Shown here in pieces: positions 17,245 through 27,357 of a stretch of 64,000 bases of DNA. The DNA lies in NCBI RefSeq assembly GCF_037892425.1, contig NZ_JBBKTT010000001.1, forward strand, positions 3,844,001 to 3,908,000, in the 5' to 3' direction. A program made the position numbers and the translations under genes. The first letter of the stretch is position 1. Each line of letters begins with the position of its first letter. The notes under the pieces are model-generated. The model saw only the letters and a program-made list of their open reading frames with translations. It was not told the DNA's origin and did not search any database. This stretch comes from Lacibacter sp. H375 (lineage in GTDB: Bacteria > Bacteroidota > Bacteroidia > Chitinophagales > Chitinophagaceae).

Positions 17245-19245
17245 ATGCAGTATCAATTCAATAAGATATTCAGCAAGAGGATGATCATTGCTATAGCAGC
17301 AGGGTTTATTTTCTCGGCTACTTCATTCGCTCAGCAGAAAAAGACATTTGTCATTAAGGTCAACCAACCGGCTGCAGAAATACAACCTACCATGTGGGGT
17401 GTGTTTTTTGAAGACATTAACCTTGGTGCAGACGGTGGTATTTATGCTGAACTAATCAAGAACCGTTCATTCGAATTCTTTAAACCATTGATGGGATGGA
17501 GAGTGGATCAACGTCCTTTTGTTGAAGGCGCAGTTACTGTACAGAACAGGCAGGGAGCAAATCTCCCTAATCCACGTTTCCTGCGTGTGCAATTAAACAA
17601 TGCAGCAAAAGGAAACCTGAGCATGACGAATGAAGGTTTTCGTGGCATGGGTATTAAAAAAGATCTGCGTTACGATTTCTCGGTGATGTATCGCACTGCA
17701 GGGAATGTAAAACTGCATGTTGAATTACTGAATGCGAAGAACCAGGTGATCGGCAACAGTGTTGTTGATGCAACAGCAACAGGGGATGGATGGAAGAAAT
17801 TAGCAAAGAGTTTTCAATCAACTGATACAGCACAAAAAGGACAGTTCAGAATCTGGTTTGAAGGAACAGGCACAATAGATCTTGATATGATCTCTTTGTT
17901 TCCTGAAGATACTTGGAAGAAGCGTCCCGGTGGAATGCGTGCTGATATGATACAGTTGCTGGCAGACATGAAGCCTGGCTTTATCCGTTTTCCCGGCGGT
18001 TGTATTGTAGAAGGTTTTGATCTTTCGAATCGTTATCAATGGAAAAAAACGATCGGGCCAATTGAAGAACGTCAGCTCATCATGAACCGTTGGAATATTG
18101 AATTCCCTCATCGTCCTGCTCCTGATTATTTCCAAACATTTGGTTTAGGTTTCTTTGAATATTTCCAATTGTCAGAAGATGTAGGTGCAGAAGCATTGCC
18201 TATTCTCAACTGTGGCATGGCTTGCCAGTTTAATTCTGCTGAGCTTGTTCCGTTAGATCAACTCGATCCGTATGTACAGGATGCATTGGATCTCATCGAA
18301 TTTGCCAATGGCGATGTAACAAGCACATGGGGAAGGAAACGTGCAGAGATGGGACATGCAGCTCCATTCAACTTAAAGTTCATTGGTGTTGGTAATGAGA
18401 ACTGGGGCCCGCAATACATTGAACGTTTAAAGATTTTTCAAAAAGCAATCAAGGATAAATATCCGAACATTAAAATAGTTGCAAGCTCAGGTACAGGACC
18501 TGATGGTGATCGTTTTGAATTATTGAATACAGAATTGCGTAAGATGAATACCGATCTTATTGATGAACATTATTACCGCAGTCCTGAATGGTTTTTCAGC
18601 AGTGTAAGACGTTACGATAATTATCCAAGAACAGGTTCAAAAGTATTTGCGGGTGAATATGCATCGCATGTTGATAAAACAAATGGTGCACAACGCAACA
18701 CCTGGCTGGCAGCGATCAGCGAAGCAGCATTCATGACAGGTTTGGAGCGCAATGCAGATGTAGTGAGCATGGCATCTTATGCGCCCCTGTTCTCACATAT
18801 TGATGGATGGCAGTGGGCACCTGATATGATCTGGGTTGATAATCTCCGCTCTTACGGGTCGCCTACTTACTATGTCCAAAAACTGTTCTCCTTAAATAAA
18901 GGTTCAAAAGTTGTTCCGCTTACTTTGAACAATGATGTTGTTGCCGGACAGGATAGTTTGTATGCATCATCTGTAATTGATGCTGCAACAAATGAACTGG
19001 TGATCAAGATCGTTAATGCATCAAACATAGAACAGGCAACTATATTATCTGTTGAAGGCGTGAAGAAGTTAGCAGCACAAGGAAAGTTAACGGTGTTGCA
19101 AGGCAGCAGTTTAACAGTGGTGAATTCATTCGATCAACCTACAGAGGTATCACCAAGGGAATCAACCATCACAATTAAAAATAAAAAGTTCGATTATACA
19201 GCAGCTCCTTATTCATTTTCGGTATTAAGAATAAAACTGCCGTAA
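17245..19245 (+). CDS. Alpha-L-arabinofuranosidase, GH51 (second copy, with N-terminal carbohydrate-binding-like domain)
   Basis: 666 residues with a signal peptide ending near SFAQ; an internal ATG at 17281 is an alternative start. After a conserved MWGVFFEDIN strand, residues about 85-215 form a galactose-binding-like beta-sandwich (FDLD-type ending IDLDMISLFP). The catalytic barrel follows, with acid/base Glu385 (GVGNENWG) and probable nucleophile Glu471 (FAGEYASH). This is the longer eukaryote-like GH51 subtype, different from the preceding shorter enzyme, so the two are complementary and not a recent duplication. It is nine bases from the upstream gene. Likely substrate: arabinan side chains of pectin. 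Confidence 0.92.
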   Translation: MQYQFNKIFSKRMIIAIAAGFIFSATSFAQQKKTFVIKVNQPAAEIQPTMWGVFFEDINLGADGGIYAELIKNRSFEFFKPLMGWRVDQRPFVEGAVTVQNRQGANLPNPRFLRVQLNNAAKGNLSMTNEGFRGMGIKKDLRYDFSVMYRTAGNVKLHVELLNAKNQVIGNSVVDATATGDGWKKLAKSFQSTDTAQKGQFRIWFEGTGTIDLDMISLFPEDTWKKRPGGMRADMIQLLADMKPGFIRFPGGCIVEGFDLSNRYQWKKTIGPIEERQLIMNRWNIEFPHRPAPDYFQTFGLGFFEYFQLSEDVGAEALPILNCGMACQFNSAELVPLDQLDPYVQDALDLIEFANGDVTSTWGRKRAEMGHAAPFNLKFIGVGNENWGPQYIERLKIFQKAIKDKYPNIKIVASSGTGPDGDRFELLNTELRKMNTDLIDEHYYRSPEWFFSSVRRYDNYPRTGSKVFAGEYASHVDKTNGAQRNTWLAAISEAAFMTGLERNADVVSMASYAPLFSHIDGWQWAPDMIWVDNLRSYGSPTYYVQKLFSLNKGSKVVPLTLNNDVVAGQDSLYASSVIDAATNELVIKIVNASNIEQATILSVEGVKKLAAQGKLTVLQGSSLTVVNSFDQPTEVSPRESTITIKNKKFDYTAAPYSFSVLRIKLP

Positions 19246-19253
19246 GAAAAAGA

Positions 19254-20258
19254 ATGAAGCTTTTTGCAACGATAGTATTTGTGTTAAGTGCGTTAATGAT
19301 TCATGCGCAGGGCAGGGGCGATTCTGTTGGTACAATTAAACCAATGCGTCAAACATCCGTGCATGATCCGGTGATGATCAAAGAAGGAAACACCTACTAT
19401 TTGTTTTGTACGGGCTTTGGTATTTCTGTTTTCTCATCAACCGATCTGCAAAACTGGAAAAAAGAAAAACCTGTTTTCGCCACTCCACCGCAATGGGCTG
19501 TTGATGCTGTACCTGGTTATCGAGGTCACACATGGGCACCTGATATCAGTTATTACAACGGCAGGTATTATCTCTACTATTCTGTATCAACGTTTGGAAA
19601 AAATAATTCCTGCATTGGTGTAGCAGTCAATAAAACATTGAACGCATCATCACCCGACTACAAATGGGAAGACCTGGGTAAAGTAATTGCATCTGTTCCG
19701 GGGAAAGACCGTTGGAATGCAATTGATCCTAATCTCATTATTGATGAAAACAAAATGGCATGGCTCAGCTTTGGTTCATTCTGGAGCGGACTTAAATTGG
19801 TAAAACTGAATAACGATTTAAAAACGATTGCTCAACCGGATCAAATACTTTCCATTGCTGCAAGATCAAACGGTAATGGAACTGATACAACCGGAGGAAA
19901 TGCCATTGAAGCACCGTTCATTTTCAAAAAAGGTGAATACTACTACCTGTTCGCATCATGGGATTATTGCTGCCGTGGCGAAAAGAGCAATTATAAAGTA
20001 GTAGTGGGAAGAAGTAAACAGGTAACAGGCCCATATCTTGATAAAAATTCTGTAACTATGACCTCCAATGGTGGCACGCTGGTACTCGAAGGCGATGCTA
20101 AGGAATGGTTTGGTGCAGGACATAATGCGGTTTATCATGCTGATGGTAAAGACTACATTGTTTATCATGGATATGATTCACTGGATAAAGGACGATCTAA
20201 ACTATTAATTAACGAACTCGCCTGGGATAAAGAAGGCTGGCCAACATTAAAAAAATAA
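19254..20258 (+). CDS. Arabinan endo-1,5-alpha-L-arabinanase, GH43
   Basis: 334 residues with a signal peptide ending near IHAQ. The five-bladed propeller carries the GH43 triad: general base Asp38 (VHDPVM), modulator Asp158 (NAIDPN) and general acid Glu219 (IEAPF). FGSFWSGLKL and WDYCCRGEKSNY are characteristic of the endo-arabinanase subgroup (GH43_5-like). It cuts alpha-1,5-arabinan internally, producing oligosaccharides for the GH51 enzymes. The gene is eight bases after GH51 and nine before the mutarotase. It is probably periplasmic, having no lipobox or sorting tail. Confidence 0.93.
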   Translation: MKLFATIVFVLSALMIHAQGRGDSVGTIKPMRQTSVHDPVMIKEGNTYYLFCTGFGISVFSSTDLQNWKKEKPVFATPPQWAVDAVPGYRGHTWAPDISYYNGRYYLYYSVSTFGKNNSCIGVAVNKTLNASSPDYKWEDLGKVIASVPGKDRWNAIDPNLIIDENKMAWLSFGSFWSGLKLVKLNNDLKTIAQPDQILSIAARSNGNGTDTTGGNAIEAPFIFKKGEYYYLFASWDYCCRGEKSNYKVVVGRSKQVTGPYLDKNSVTMTSNGGTLVLEGDAKEWFGAGHNAVYHADGKDYIVYHGYDSLDKGRSKLLINELAWDKEGWPTLKK

Positions 20259-20267
20259 AACGATCAT

Positions 20268-21398
20268 ATGAATTTCAAAAAATTATTATTGATGACAACA
20301 ATTACAACTGCTGCACTCACATCATGTGGCGATGGCGCTGAAAAGAAAAGCGAAGAACCAACAAATGAAAAAGTAACAAAAGTTGCATGGGGTGAAGCTG
20401 ATGGCAAACCGGTTGACCTCTACACGTTAACCAATGCAAATGGTGTGCAGATTAAGATATCAACGTATGGTGGTGTTGTTACATCATGGGTTACACCTGA
20501 TAAATCCGGTAACAAGAGTAATGTTGTGTTAGGTTTTGATAGCCTGAGTGGTTATTTGGCTAAGCCTCCTTACTTCGGTGCCATCATAGGCCGTTACGGA
20601 AACCGTATTGGCAAAGGAACATTTAAGATCGATACAACAACGTATCAACTTGCAACCAACAATGGTGCAAATCATTTGCATGGTGGTAACAAAGGATACG
20701 ACAAAGTTGTTTGGGATGCAAAACCTGCTGACAGCACTGCTTCATTAACGCTTACCTATTTAAGCAAAGATGGAGAAGAAGGTTATCCCGGTAATCTCAA
20801 CATCACTGTTGTTTATACACTCACTGATGATAATGAGTTATTGATCGATTATACTGCAGAAACAGATAAAGCAACTGTTGTGAATTTAACCAACCATAGT
20901 TATTTTAATTTAACAGGTGATGTAAACAATACCATTCTTGATCATCAACTTCAGATCAATGCCGATAAATATACTCCTGTTGATGCAGGATTAATTCCAA
21001 CAGGTGAGTTGAAAGATGTAAAAGGAACTCCATTTGATTTCTTACAACCACATAAAATTGGTGAACGCATTGCTGCTGTTGAAGGTGGCTACGATCACAA
21101 CTTTGTTTTAACACGTAGTGGAAGCGATCTTGAATTGGTTGCAACGTTGAGTGATTCTGTAAGCGGACGTAAACTGGAAGTATTCACCACTGAACCTGGT
21201 TTGCAATTCTATTCCGGTAACTTTTTAGATGGAAAGATCAAAACAAGTGATGGCAAATCCATCAATCACCGCACAGGACTTTGTTTGGAAACACAGCACT
21301 TTCCTGATTCACCAAACAAACCTGAGTTTCCTTCTACCTTATTAAAACCAGGTGAAAAATATCATACCGTAACCAAGTACAAAATTTCCGTTAATTGA
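20268..21398 (+). CDS. Aldose 1-epimerase lipoprotein (GalM family)
   Basis: 376 residues. A lipoprotein signal (LTSCGD, lipidated Cys about residue 20) is followed by a GalM-type beta-sandwich. The family hallmarks are GRYGNRIGKG, NNGANHLHGG, NLTNHSYFNL (catalytic His) and a C-terminal Glu in LCLETQHFPD. Such enzymes equilibrate alpha and beta anomers of free sugars. In this operon the likely substrate is L-arabinose released in the periplasm, before uptake by the symporter; galactose or glucose activity cannot be excluded. Lipid anchoring at a membrane is unlike the cytoplasmic E. coli enzyme but is common in Bacteroidota. It is 18 bases before araB. Confidence 0.9.
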   Translation: MNFKKLLLMTTITTAALTSCGDGAEKKSEEPTNEKVTKVAWGEADGKPVDLYTLTNANGVQIKISTYGGVVTSWVTPDKSGNKSNVVLGFDSLSGYLAKPPYFGAIIGRYGNRIGKGTFKIDTTTYQLATNNGANHLHGGNKGYDKVVWDAKPADSTASLTLTYLSKDGEEGYPGNLNITVVYTLTDDNELLIDYTAETDKATVVNLTNHSYFNLTGDVNNTILDHQLQINADKYTPVDAGLIPTGELKDVKGTPFDFLQPHKIGERIAAVEGGYDHNFVLTRSGSDLELVATLSDSVSGRKLEVFTTEPGLQFYSGNFLDGKIKTSDGKSINHRTGLCLETQHFPDSPNKPEFPSTLLKPGEKYHTVTKYKISVN

Positions 21399-21416
21399 TT
21401 TTTATAAAGTGAATTT

Positions 21417-23117
21417 ATGAGTAGTGAAGCGTCTTATGTAATTGGTGTCGACTACGGATCAGATTCCGTAAGAACCATTATTGTGAACACAGCAAACGGT
21501 GAGGAACTTGCGTCATCGGTGTTTTATTATCCCCGTTGGAAAAAGCAGTTGTACTGCAATATGAACGAGAACCAGTTTCGTCAACATCCTTTGGATTATG
21601 TGGAAGGACTGGAAGCAACTATTAAAGAATGTGTAGCAAAGGTTGGTGCTGAAGTTGCTTCAAAAGTGAAAGCACTTTCTGTTGATACAACGGGTTCAAC
21701 ACCTGTTGCAGTTGATAAAACAGGAACACCACTTGCATTAACTCCCGGCTTTGAAGAAAATCCCAACGCCATGTTTGTGTTGTGGAAAGATCATACAGGT
21801 GTTGGTGAAGCAGCAGAGATCAATGCACATGCAGAAAAATTTGATACCAACTATTTGCAATTCGTTGGTGGCATTTATTCAAGCGAATGGTTCTGGGCTA
21901 AACTCCTGCGTGTATTACGTGCAGATGAGAAAGTAAGAAACTCTATTTATTCTTTCGTTGAGCATTGCGATTGGATTCCGTTCTTATTAGTTGGCGGAAC
22001 AGATGTGCATCAAATGAAACGTGGTGTATGTTCTGCTGGTCATAAAATATTATGGGCAAAAGAGTGGGGCGGTCTTCCTCCCAATGAATTCTTTGCAACA
22101 TTAGATCCATTGCTCGACGGATTTACTGATCGTTTGTTCAAAGACACCTATCCTGCTGATCAATCAGTAGGCACAATTACAAAAGAATGGGCTGCACGTT
22201 TAGGTTTACGTGAAACAACAGCGATTGGTGTTGGTGCTTATGATGCACACATGGGTGCAGTGGGTGGACAGATCGAACCCTATTACTTAAGTAAAGTAAT
22301 GGGCACATCCACTTGTGATATGATGGTGGCGCCTGTGAAAGATGTTGAAGGAAAACTCATCAAAGGAATTTGCGGGCAGGTACCCGGCTCCGTTATTCCC
22401 GGTATGATCGGGTTGGAAGCTGGTCAATCTGCATTTGGTGATGCTTATGCCTGGTACAAACGTTTACTCACATGGCCATTACAACAAATATTGTCAACAT
22501 CAACTTTGGTTGATGACGCAACAAAAGCAAAACTCATCAGCGAAACAGAAGATGCAATCATTCCGCAGTTAAGCAAGCTGGCAGAACAATTAGAAGTAGA
22601 TGAACATAGTGAATTGGCAGTGGATTGGTTCAACGGAAGAAGAACGCCGGATGCAAATCAATTACTCACAGCTTCTATAACAGGACTTAATTTGGGAAGC
22701 GATGCAGTGAGAATGTTCAGAGCAGTAGTTGAGTCAACCTGTTTTGGTGCGAAAGCAATTGTTGAACGTTTTGTTGAGCAGGGTATTCCGGTGAAAGGAT
22801 TGATCGGACTTGGTGGTGTTGCAAAAAAATCTCCATTCATTATGCAGATGATGGCTGATGTGATGAACATGCCTATCAAAATTCATAAGAGCGAACAAAC
22901 CTGTGCGTTGGGAGCAGCCATGTTTGCTGCAACTGTTGGCGGAGTATATAGTAAAGTGGAAGATGCCATGCAGGCGATGGGACAAGGGTTTGATGCAGAG
23001 TATCATCCCAATCCTGATCGTGTAGCGATCTATCAGTTCCGTTATGAAAAGTATAAAGAGGTTGGAGCATTCATGGAAGCGCAAACAAAAGAACAGGCAA
23101 TTGAAGTGCTCGATTGA
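21417..23117 (+). CDS. araB: Ribulokinase
   Basis: 566 residues, matching the usual ~560 of AraB (EC 2.7.1.16), which phosphorylates L-ribulose to L-ribulose-5-phosphate. It belongs to the FGGY kinase fold: the N-terminal phosphate loop GVDYGSDSVR is specific for ribulokinases, VDTTGSTPV follows, and DAHMGAVGGQ and GLGGVAKKSP are typical FGGY C-terminal motifs. It is cytoplasmic with no signal. It lies between galM and araD in the arabinose operon; the 117-base gap after it is the largest within the operon and holds a repeat hairpin. Confidence 0.95.
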   Translation: MSSEASYVIGVDYGSDSVRTIIVNTANGEELASSVFYYPRWKKQLYCNMNENQFRQHPLDYVEGLEATIKECVAKVGAEVASKVKALSVDTTGSTPVAVDKTGTPLALTPGFEENPNAMFVLWKDHTGVGEAAEINAHAEKFDTNYLQFVGGIYSSEWFWAKLLRVLRADEKVRNSIYSFVEHCDWIPFLLVGGTDVHQMKRGVCSAGHKILWAKEWGGLPPNEFFATLDPLLDGFTDRLFKDTYPADQSVGTITKEWAARLGLRETTAIGVGAYDAHMGAVGGQIEPYYLSKVMGTSTCDMMVAPVKDVEGKLIKGICGQVPGSVIPGMIGLEAGQSAFGDAYAWYKRLLTWPLQQILSTSTLVDDATKAKLISETEDAIIPQLSKLAEQLEVDEHSELAVDWFNGRRTPDANQLLTASITGLNLGSDAVRMFRAVVESTCFGAKAIVERFVEQGIPVKGLIGLGGVAKKSPFIMQMMADVMNMPIKIHKSEQTCALGAAMFAATVGGVYSKVEDAMQAMGQGFDAEYHPNPDRVAIYQFRYEKYKEVGAFMEAQTKEQAIEVLD

Positions 23118-23135
23118 CCAATAAGTAAAATGAAC

Positions 23136-23220
23136 GCCACAAAGACACGAAAGCACAAAAGAAAGAACTGAACTGAAGATATCTTTTTTTGGTTTCTTAC
23201 AACCTTTGCCGCTTTGTGGC
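23136..23220. repeat. Intergenic inverted-repeat element between araB and araD
   Basis: GCCACAAAG (23136-23144) and CTTTGTGGC (23212-23220) are perfect 9-bp inverted arms enclosing 67 bases. The left arm continues as ACACGAAAGCAC. CACAAAGACACGAAAG-type strings are a frequently repeated intergenic motif in bacterial genomes. In an operon it could act as a stability or processing element. Confidence 0.5.
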
Positions 23221-23234
23221 CAAACAATTAAGTT

Positions 23235-23936
23235 ATGAGTAAGTATAGTCACATACAGGAAGAGGCATACGAAGCAAACATGCAGTTACCCAAATTAGGG
23301 TTGGTGCTGTTTACTTTCGGTAACGTAAGTGCGGTTGACAGAAATTTAGGTGTATTCGCCATTAAACCAAGTGGTGTTCCCTACGAAGATCTGAGTCCCG
23401 ATAAAATGGTGATCGTTGATTTTGATGCCAACACAGTTGAAGGTTCATTCCGTCCTTCATCAGATACAAAAACACATGCAGTATTGTACAAGCATTGGGA
23501 AAAGATCGGTGGTATTGTTCACACCCATTCAACGTATGCAACAGCATGGGCACAATCGCAACGTGATATTCCCATCTTCGGTACAACACATGCAGATTAC
23601 AACACCGTTGATATTCCATGTGCTGCTCCCATGAGCGATGAAATGATCCAAGGCAATTATGAATACGAAACAGGTTTTCAGATCCTCAATTGCTTTAAAG
23701 ACCGTGGATTGAGTTATGAAGAAGTAGAAATGATCTTAGTGGGCAATCATGCACCATTCACTTGGGGTAAGAATGCTGCGAAAGCAGTTCACAACAGCGC
23801 AGTGCTGGAGTTTATTGCACAAACATCATTGCTTACAGAACAGATCAATCCATCAGCTCCACGATTAAAAGATTCTATCCGTCAAAAACATTACGAACGT
23901 AAACACGGACCCGATAGTTATTACGGACAGGCATAA
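23235..23936 (+). CDS. araD: L-ribulose-5-phosphate 4-epimerase
   Basis: 233 residues, the family's normal size (EC 5.1.3.4). It is a class II aldolase fold with zinc ligands in HTHSTYAT (about residues 94-101) and a His in ILVGNHAPF (about 175). [11 protein letters not shown] and GTTHADY are typical of AraD. It converts L-ribulose-5-phosphate to D-xylulose-5-phosphate, the exit to the pentose phosphate pathway. It lies downstream of the repeat hairpin and 37 bases before araA. The order araB-araD-araA differs from E. coli araBAD but is usual in this phylum. Confidence 0.95.
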   Translation: MSKYSHIQEEAYEANMQLPKLGLVLFTFGNVSAVDRNLGVFAIKPSGVPYEDLSPDKMVIVDFDANTVEGSFRPSSDTKTHAVLYKHWEKIGGIVHTHSTYATAWAQSQRDIPIFGTTHADYNTVDIPCAAPMSDEMIQGNYEYETGFQILNCFKDRGLSYEEVEMILVGNHAPFTWGKNAAKAVHNSAVLEFIAQTSLLTEQINPSAPRLKDSIRQKHYERKHGPDSYYGQA

Positions 23937-23973
23937 AGCAAATATTCAATCGATCACAGATTTAATTATTAAA

Positions 23974-25464
23974 ATGAAAGCGTTTAAAAATTTAGAAGTA
24001 TGGTTTGTTACAGGCAGCCAGGACCTGTACGGTGAAGAAACATTAAAACAAGTAGCAGCACACTCACAGGAAATTGCAGGATCACTCAACGATGCTGCTG
24101 TGATACCGGTAAACGTTGTGTTTAAACCAACAGTTAAATCATCAGAAGAAATATATGCCATCTGCGCCGAAGCAAATGCAGCAAAGAATTGTATCGGCAT
24201 CATTACATGGATGCATACATTTTCACCTGCAAAAATGTGGATCAGGGGATTGAACATTCTCCACAAACCATTGCTTCATTTACATACACAATTCAACCGT
24301 GATATTCCATGGAGTGAAATTGATATGGACTTCATGAACCTCAATCAAAGTGCACATGGCGACAGAGAGTTTGGTTTCATCATGAGCCGAATGAAGTTGA
24401 AGCGTAAAGTAGTTGTTGGTCATTGGCAGGATCCTAATGTGTTGGATCGCATCAACACATGGGCAAGAGCAGCAGCCGGATGGAACGATTCACAAGGTGC
24501 ACGCATTGTTCGCTTTGGTGATAACATGCGTTATGTAGCTGTTACCGATGGTGATAAAGTGGAAGCAGAAATGAAATTTGGTTACAGCGTTAACACACAT
24601 GGTATTGGTGACCTGGTAAAAGTGATCAATGAAGTGAGTGATGCTGATGTTGATAAACTCACACAAGAATATTTTGATACCTACAATGTTGTTGCATCGT
24701 TGAAGAAAGATGGCAAGCAATACCAATCACTGCGTGATGCAGCAAAGATAGAGCTCGGCATGCACTACTTTCTTGAACATGGAAACTACAAAGGCTACAG
24801 CGATACGTTTGAAGATCTGCATGGCATGAAACAATTGCCCGGCATTGCTTCACAACGTTTAATGGGCAAGGGTTATGGCTTTGCAGGTGAAGGTGATTGG
24901 AAAACGGCGGCACTTGTACGCACCATGAAAGTTATGGGTACAGGTTTGAAAGGTGGTAACAGTTTCATGGAAGATTATACCTATCACTTCGATCCAAAGA
25001 ATCCATTGGTACTTGGATCACATATGCTTGAGATCTGTGAAAGCATTGCTGATGGAAAAGCAAATTGTGAAATTCATCCATTAGGAATAGGTGGTAAAGA
25101 AGATCCTGTTCGTTTGGTGTTTAATGTTGCAGCAGGACCTGCATTGAATGCATCAATCGTTGACATGGGCAATCGCTTCCGAATGTTAGTTAATGAAGTG
25201 GAAGCAGTGGCACCAGTTGCTGATCTTCCAAAACTTCCTGTTGCAAGAGTGTTGTGGAAACCATATCCTAACATGAATGATGGATGTGCAGCGTGGATAT
25301 TAGCCGGTGGAGCGCATCACACAGGCTACAGTCAGAATCTTACCTCAGAGCATATGGAAGATTTTGCAGAGATGGCAGGTATCGAGTATGTGCGCATTGG
25401 TAAGCAGACCGACCTCTATCAATTCAAAAATGAGCTACGTTGGAATCAAGTTTACTATAAGTAG
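23974..25464 (+). CDS. araA: L-arabinose isomerase
   Basis: 496 residues, the usual length (EC 5.3.1.4). N-terminal [12 protein letters not shown] and the metal-site region [17 protein letters not shown] are diagnostic; another conserved block is [12 protein letters not shown] near the C-terminus with the substrate-binding His pair. It interconverts L-arabinose and L-ribulose in the cytoplasm. With araB and araD it completes the L-arabinose pathway. It is followed after 77 bases by the symporter; a 12-bp palindrome in that gap may mark an internal control site. Confidence 0.96.
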   Translation: MKAFKNLEVWFVTGSQDLYGEETLKQVAAHSQEIAGSLNDAAVIPVNVVFKPTVKSSEEIYAICAEANAAKNCIGIITWMHTFSPAKMWIRGLNILHKPLLHLHTQFNRDIPWSEIDMDFMNLNQSAHGDREFGFIMSRMKLKRKVVVGHWQDPNVLDRINTWARAAAGWNDSQGARIVRFGDNMRYVAVTDGDKVEAEMKFGYSVNTHGIGDLVKVINEVSDADVDKLTQEYFDTYNVVASLKKDGKQYQSLRDAAKIELGMHYFLEHGNYKGYSDTFEDLHGMKQLPGIASQRLMGKGYGFAGEGDWKTAALVRTMKVMGTGLKGGNSFMEDYTYHFDPKNPLVLGSHMLEICESIADGKANCEIHPLGIGGKEDPVRLVFNVAAGPALNASIVDMGNRFRMLVNEVEAVAPVADLPKLPVARVLWKPYPNMNDGCAAWILAGGAHHTGYSQNLTSEHMEDFAEMAGIEYVRIGKQTDLYQFKNELRWNQVYYK

Positions 25465-25487
25465 ACCATTCAATTGTTTTTATTCAT

Positions 25488-25499
25488 AGATTTAAATCT
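25488..25499. promoter_or_regulatory. 12-bp perfect palindrome upstream of the symporter
   Basis: AGATTTAAATCT is a perfect palindrome 42 bases ahead of the symporter ATG. It is a possible operator for a secondary promoter, but it is A/T rich and could occur by chance. Confidence 0.25.
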
Positions 25500-25541
25500 T
25501 TTAAACAGCCATCCTATTTTTTCAAAACGTAAAACTTGCTA

Positions 25542-27284
25542 ATGAACAGTTTATCAGGCTTAGACATTCTCATCTTTGTGTTTTATTTTATTCTTGTTGC
25601 CGGTTACGGTTACTGGGTATACAATAGAAAAAAGAAAGCCACCATCTCCGCATCGCATGATTACTTTTTAGCTGAAGGTTCACTTACATGGTGGGCAATC
25701 GGTGCGTCGTTAATTGCCTCTAATATTTCTGCAGAGCAATTTATCGGCATGAGTGGCAACGGTTATTTTGTTGGTATTGCTGTTGCAGCTTACGAATGGA
25801 TCGCTGCTCTTGCATTGATCATCATTGCTGTCTGGTTCATGCCCGTGTATTTAAAGAACAAGATCTACACCATGCCTCAGTTCTTAAAAACGAGGTATAA
25901 CGAAACGGTGTCGCTCATCATGGCCATCTTCTGGTTGTTCTTATACGTGTTTGTAAACCTTACTTCAATCTTGTATTTAGGTGCAATCGCTATCAGCGGA
26001 TTGATCGGACCTGAATATTTACACACAGTAATGATCGCACTCGCTGTATTCTCACTCATCATTACATTGGGTGGTATGAAGGTGATCGGTTACACGGATG
26101 TTATACAGGTAGCTGTCTTGATCATTGGTGGTTTTGCAACAATTTATTTTGCATTAACCATCGTGAGTGAAAAGTTTGGTTTAGGAAGAGATGCAATGGC
26201 AGGTTTTAAAACATTAATGGATCAGGCTCCTGATCACTTCCACATGATCTTAGATAAGCCAACTGCTGCATCTTCGCAGGAAGATGTCAACAAGTATTTG
26301 ATTCTCCCTGGTATTGCGATGTATTTCGCCGGTCAGTGGATCGTGAACCTGAACTACTGGGGTTGTAACCAATACATCACACAAAGAGCATTGGGTGCCG
26401 ATCTGGATACTGCACGTAAAGGAATTTTATTTGCAGGTTTCTTGAAATTGCTCATGCCGATCATTGTAATGTTACCCGGTATTGCTGCATATGTATTGCA
26501 CAAGAACGGTCACCTAGAAGGATTGAGAGGAATGGATGATGCCTACTCTGCAATTCTTGGTTTCTTACCATCAGGATTAAAAGGATTGGCAATCGCTGCA
26601 TTAACAGCAGCTATTGTTGCATCACTTGCAGGTAAGCTCAACAGTATTGGTACCATCTTTACATTGGATATCTACTTAAAGTATTTCAGAAAGAAGCCTG
26701 CAACAGATCCACATGCTCCAGCAATGGATGCCGCTCCTGTCCCTGTTTATAATGAAGGTGAAGAAAAGAACATGGTGTGGGTTGGCAGAATGGCTGCACT
26801 GGTATCCATTGTTTTGGCTGTAATATTTGAATGGAAAGATATGCTTGGTATAAGTGGTGAGGGTGGCTTTACATTTATCCAGAAGTATACAGGCTTTATC
26901 AGCCCCGGTGTATTTGCCATGTTCATACTCGGTATGTTCTGGAAACGTACAACAGGTGCTGCGGCAGTTGCCGGTTTAATTACAGGTTTTGTAATGGCGA
27001 TTTTCTTCAACAGCTTTGCAGTAAGCGTGTTTGGCCATGAAACATTGATGTATACCGCTTTCAAAAATAATGATGGTGTCTATGAAATTCCTTTCCTCAT
27101 CAATATGGGATGGGCCTTCTTTATCACCATGGCTGTTATGATCGGTATCAGTCTTACAGGACCGAAGGTTAATCCAAAAGCATTTGAACTTGATAAATCA
27201 ATGTTCAAGCTGAAACCTTCTGTTATTGCCATGATCGTATTTACATTGCTTATTCTTACAGCATTGTATGTGAAGTTCTGGTAA
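25542..27284 (+). CDS. Sodium:solute symporter (SSS family), probable arabinose importer
   Basis: About 580 residues from the ATG at 25542 (an upstream TTG would add two residues). Some 14 hydrophobic helices are visible. YFLAEGSLTWWAIGASLIASNISAEQ is an SGLT-type helix-1 region (shown in two parts: YFLAEGSLTW and ASLIASNISAEQ), and GCNQYITQRALGA and SLAGKLNS are further SSS motifs. This branch moves sugars across the inner membrane with Na+. As the last gene of the arabinose operon, L-arabinose is the expected substrate. The C-terminal region has a cytoplasmic Pro/Ala-rich loop (about residues 385-405). Confidence 0.9.
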   Translation: MNSLSGLDILIFVFYFILVAGYGYWVYNRKKKATISASHDYFLAEGSLTWWAIGASLIASNISAEQFIGMSGNGYFVGIAVAAYEWIAALALIIIAVWFMPVYLKNKIYTMPQFLKTRYNETVSLIMAIFWLFLYVFVNLTSILYLGAIAISGLIGPEYLHTVMIALAVFSLIITLGGMKVIGYTDVIQVAVLIIGGFATIYFALTIVSEKFGLGRDAMAGFKTLMDQAPDHFHMILDKPTAASSQEDVNKYLILPGIAMYFAGQWIVNLNYWGCNQYITQRALGADLDTARKGILFAGFLKLLMPIIVMLPGIAAYVLHKNGHLEGLRGMDDAYSAILGFLPSGLKGLAIAALTAAIVASLAGKLNSIGTIFTLDIYLKYFRKKPATDPHAPAMDAAPVPVYNEGEEKNMVWVGRMAALVSIVLAVIFEWKDMLGISGEGGFTFIQKYTGFISPGVFAMFILGMFWKRTTGAAAVAGLITGFVMAIFFNSFAVSVFGHETLMYTAFKNNDGVYEIPFLINMGWAFFITMAVMIGISLTGPKVNPKAFELDKSMFKLKPSVIAMIVFTLLILTALYVKFW

Positions 27285-27310
27285 GAACAAAGCTTAAGCT
27301 TATAATTTAT

Positions 27311-27350
27311 AAACCGCCCATGTCATATTTGCATGGGCGGTTTTGTTTTT
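27311..27350 (+). terminator. Rho-independent terminator of the arabinose operon
   Basis: AAACCGCCCATG (27311-27322) pairs perfectly with CATGGGCGGTTT (27332-27343) over 12 bp, with a 9-base loop, followed by TTGTTTTTTG. It lies 26 bases after the symporter stop. Confidence 0.92.
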
Positions 27351-27357
27351 TGATCAA

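Noticed and set aside
22734-23252. Open frame of 172 codons on the minus strand across the araB end
   Set aside because: Antisense to araB and the repeat hairpin; composition is unlike a real protein and no start context is visible.
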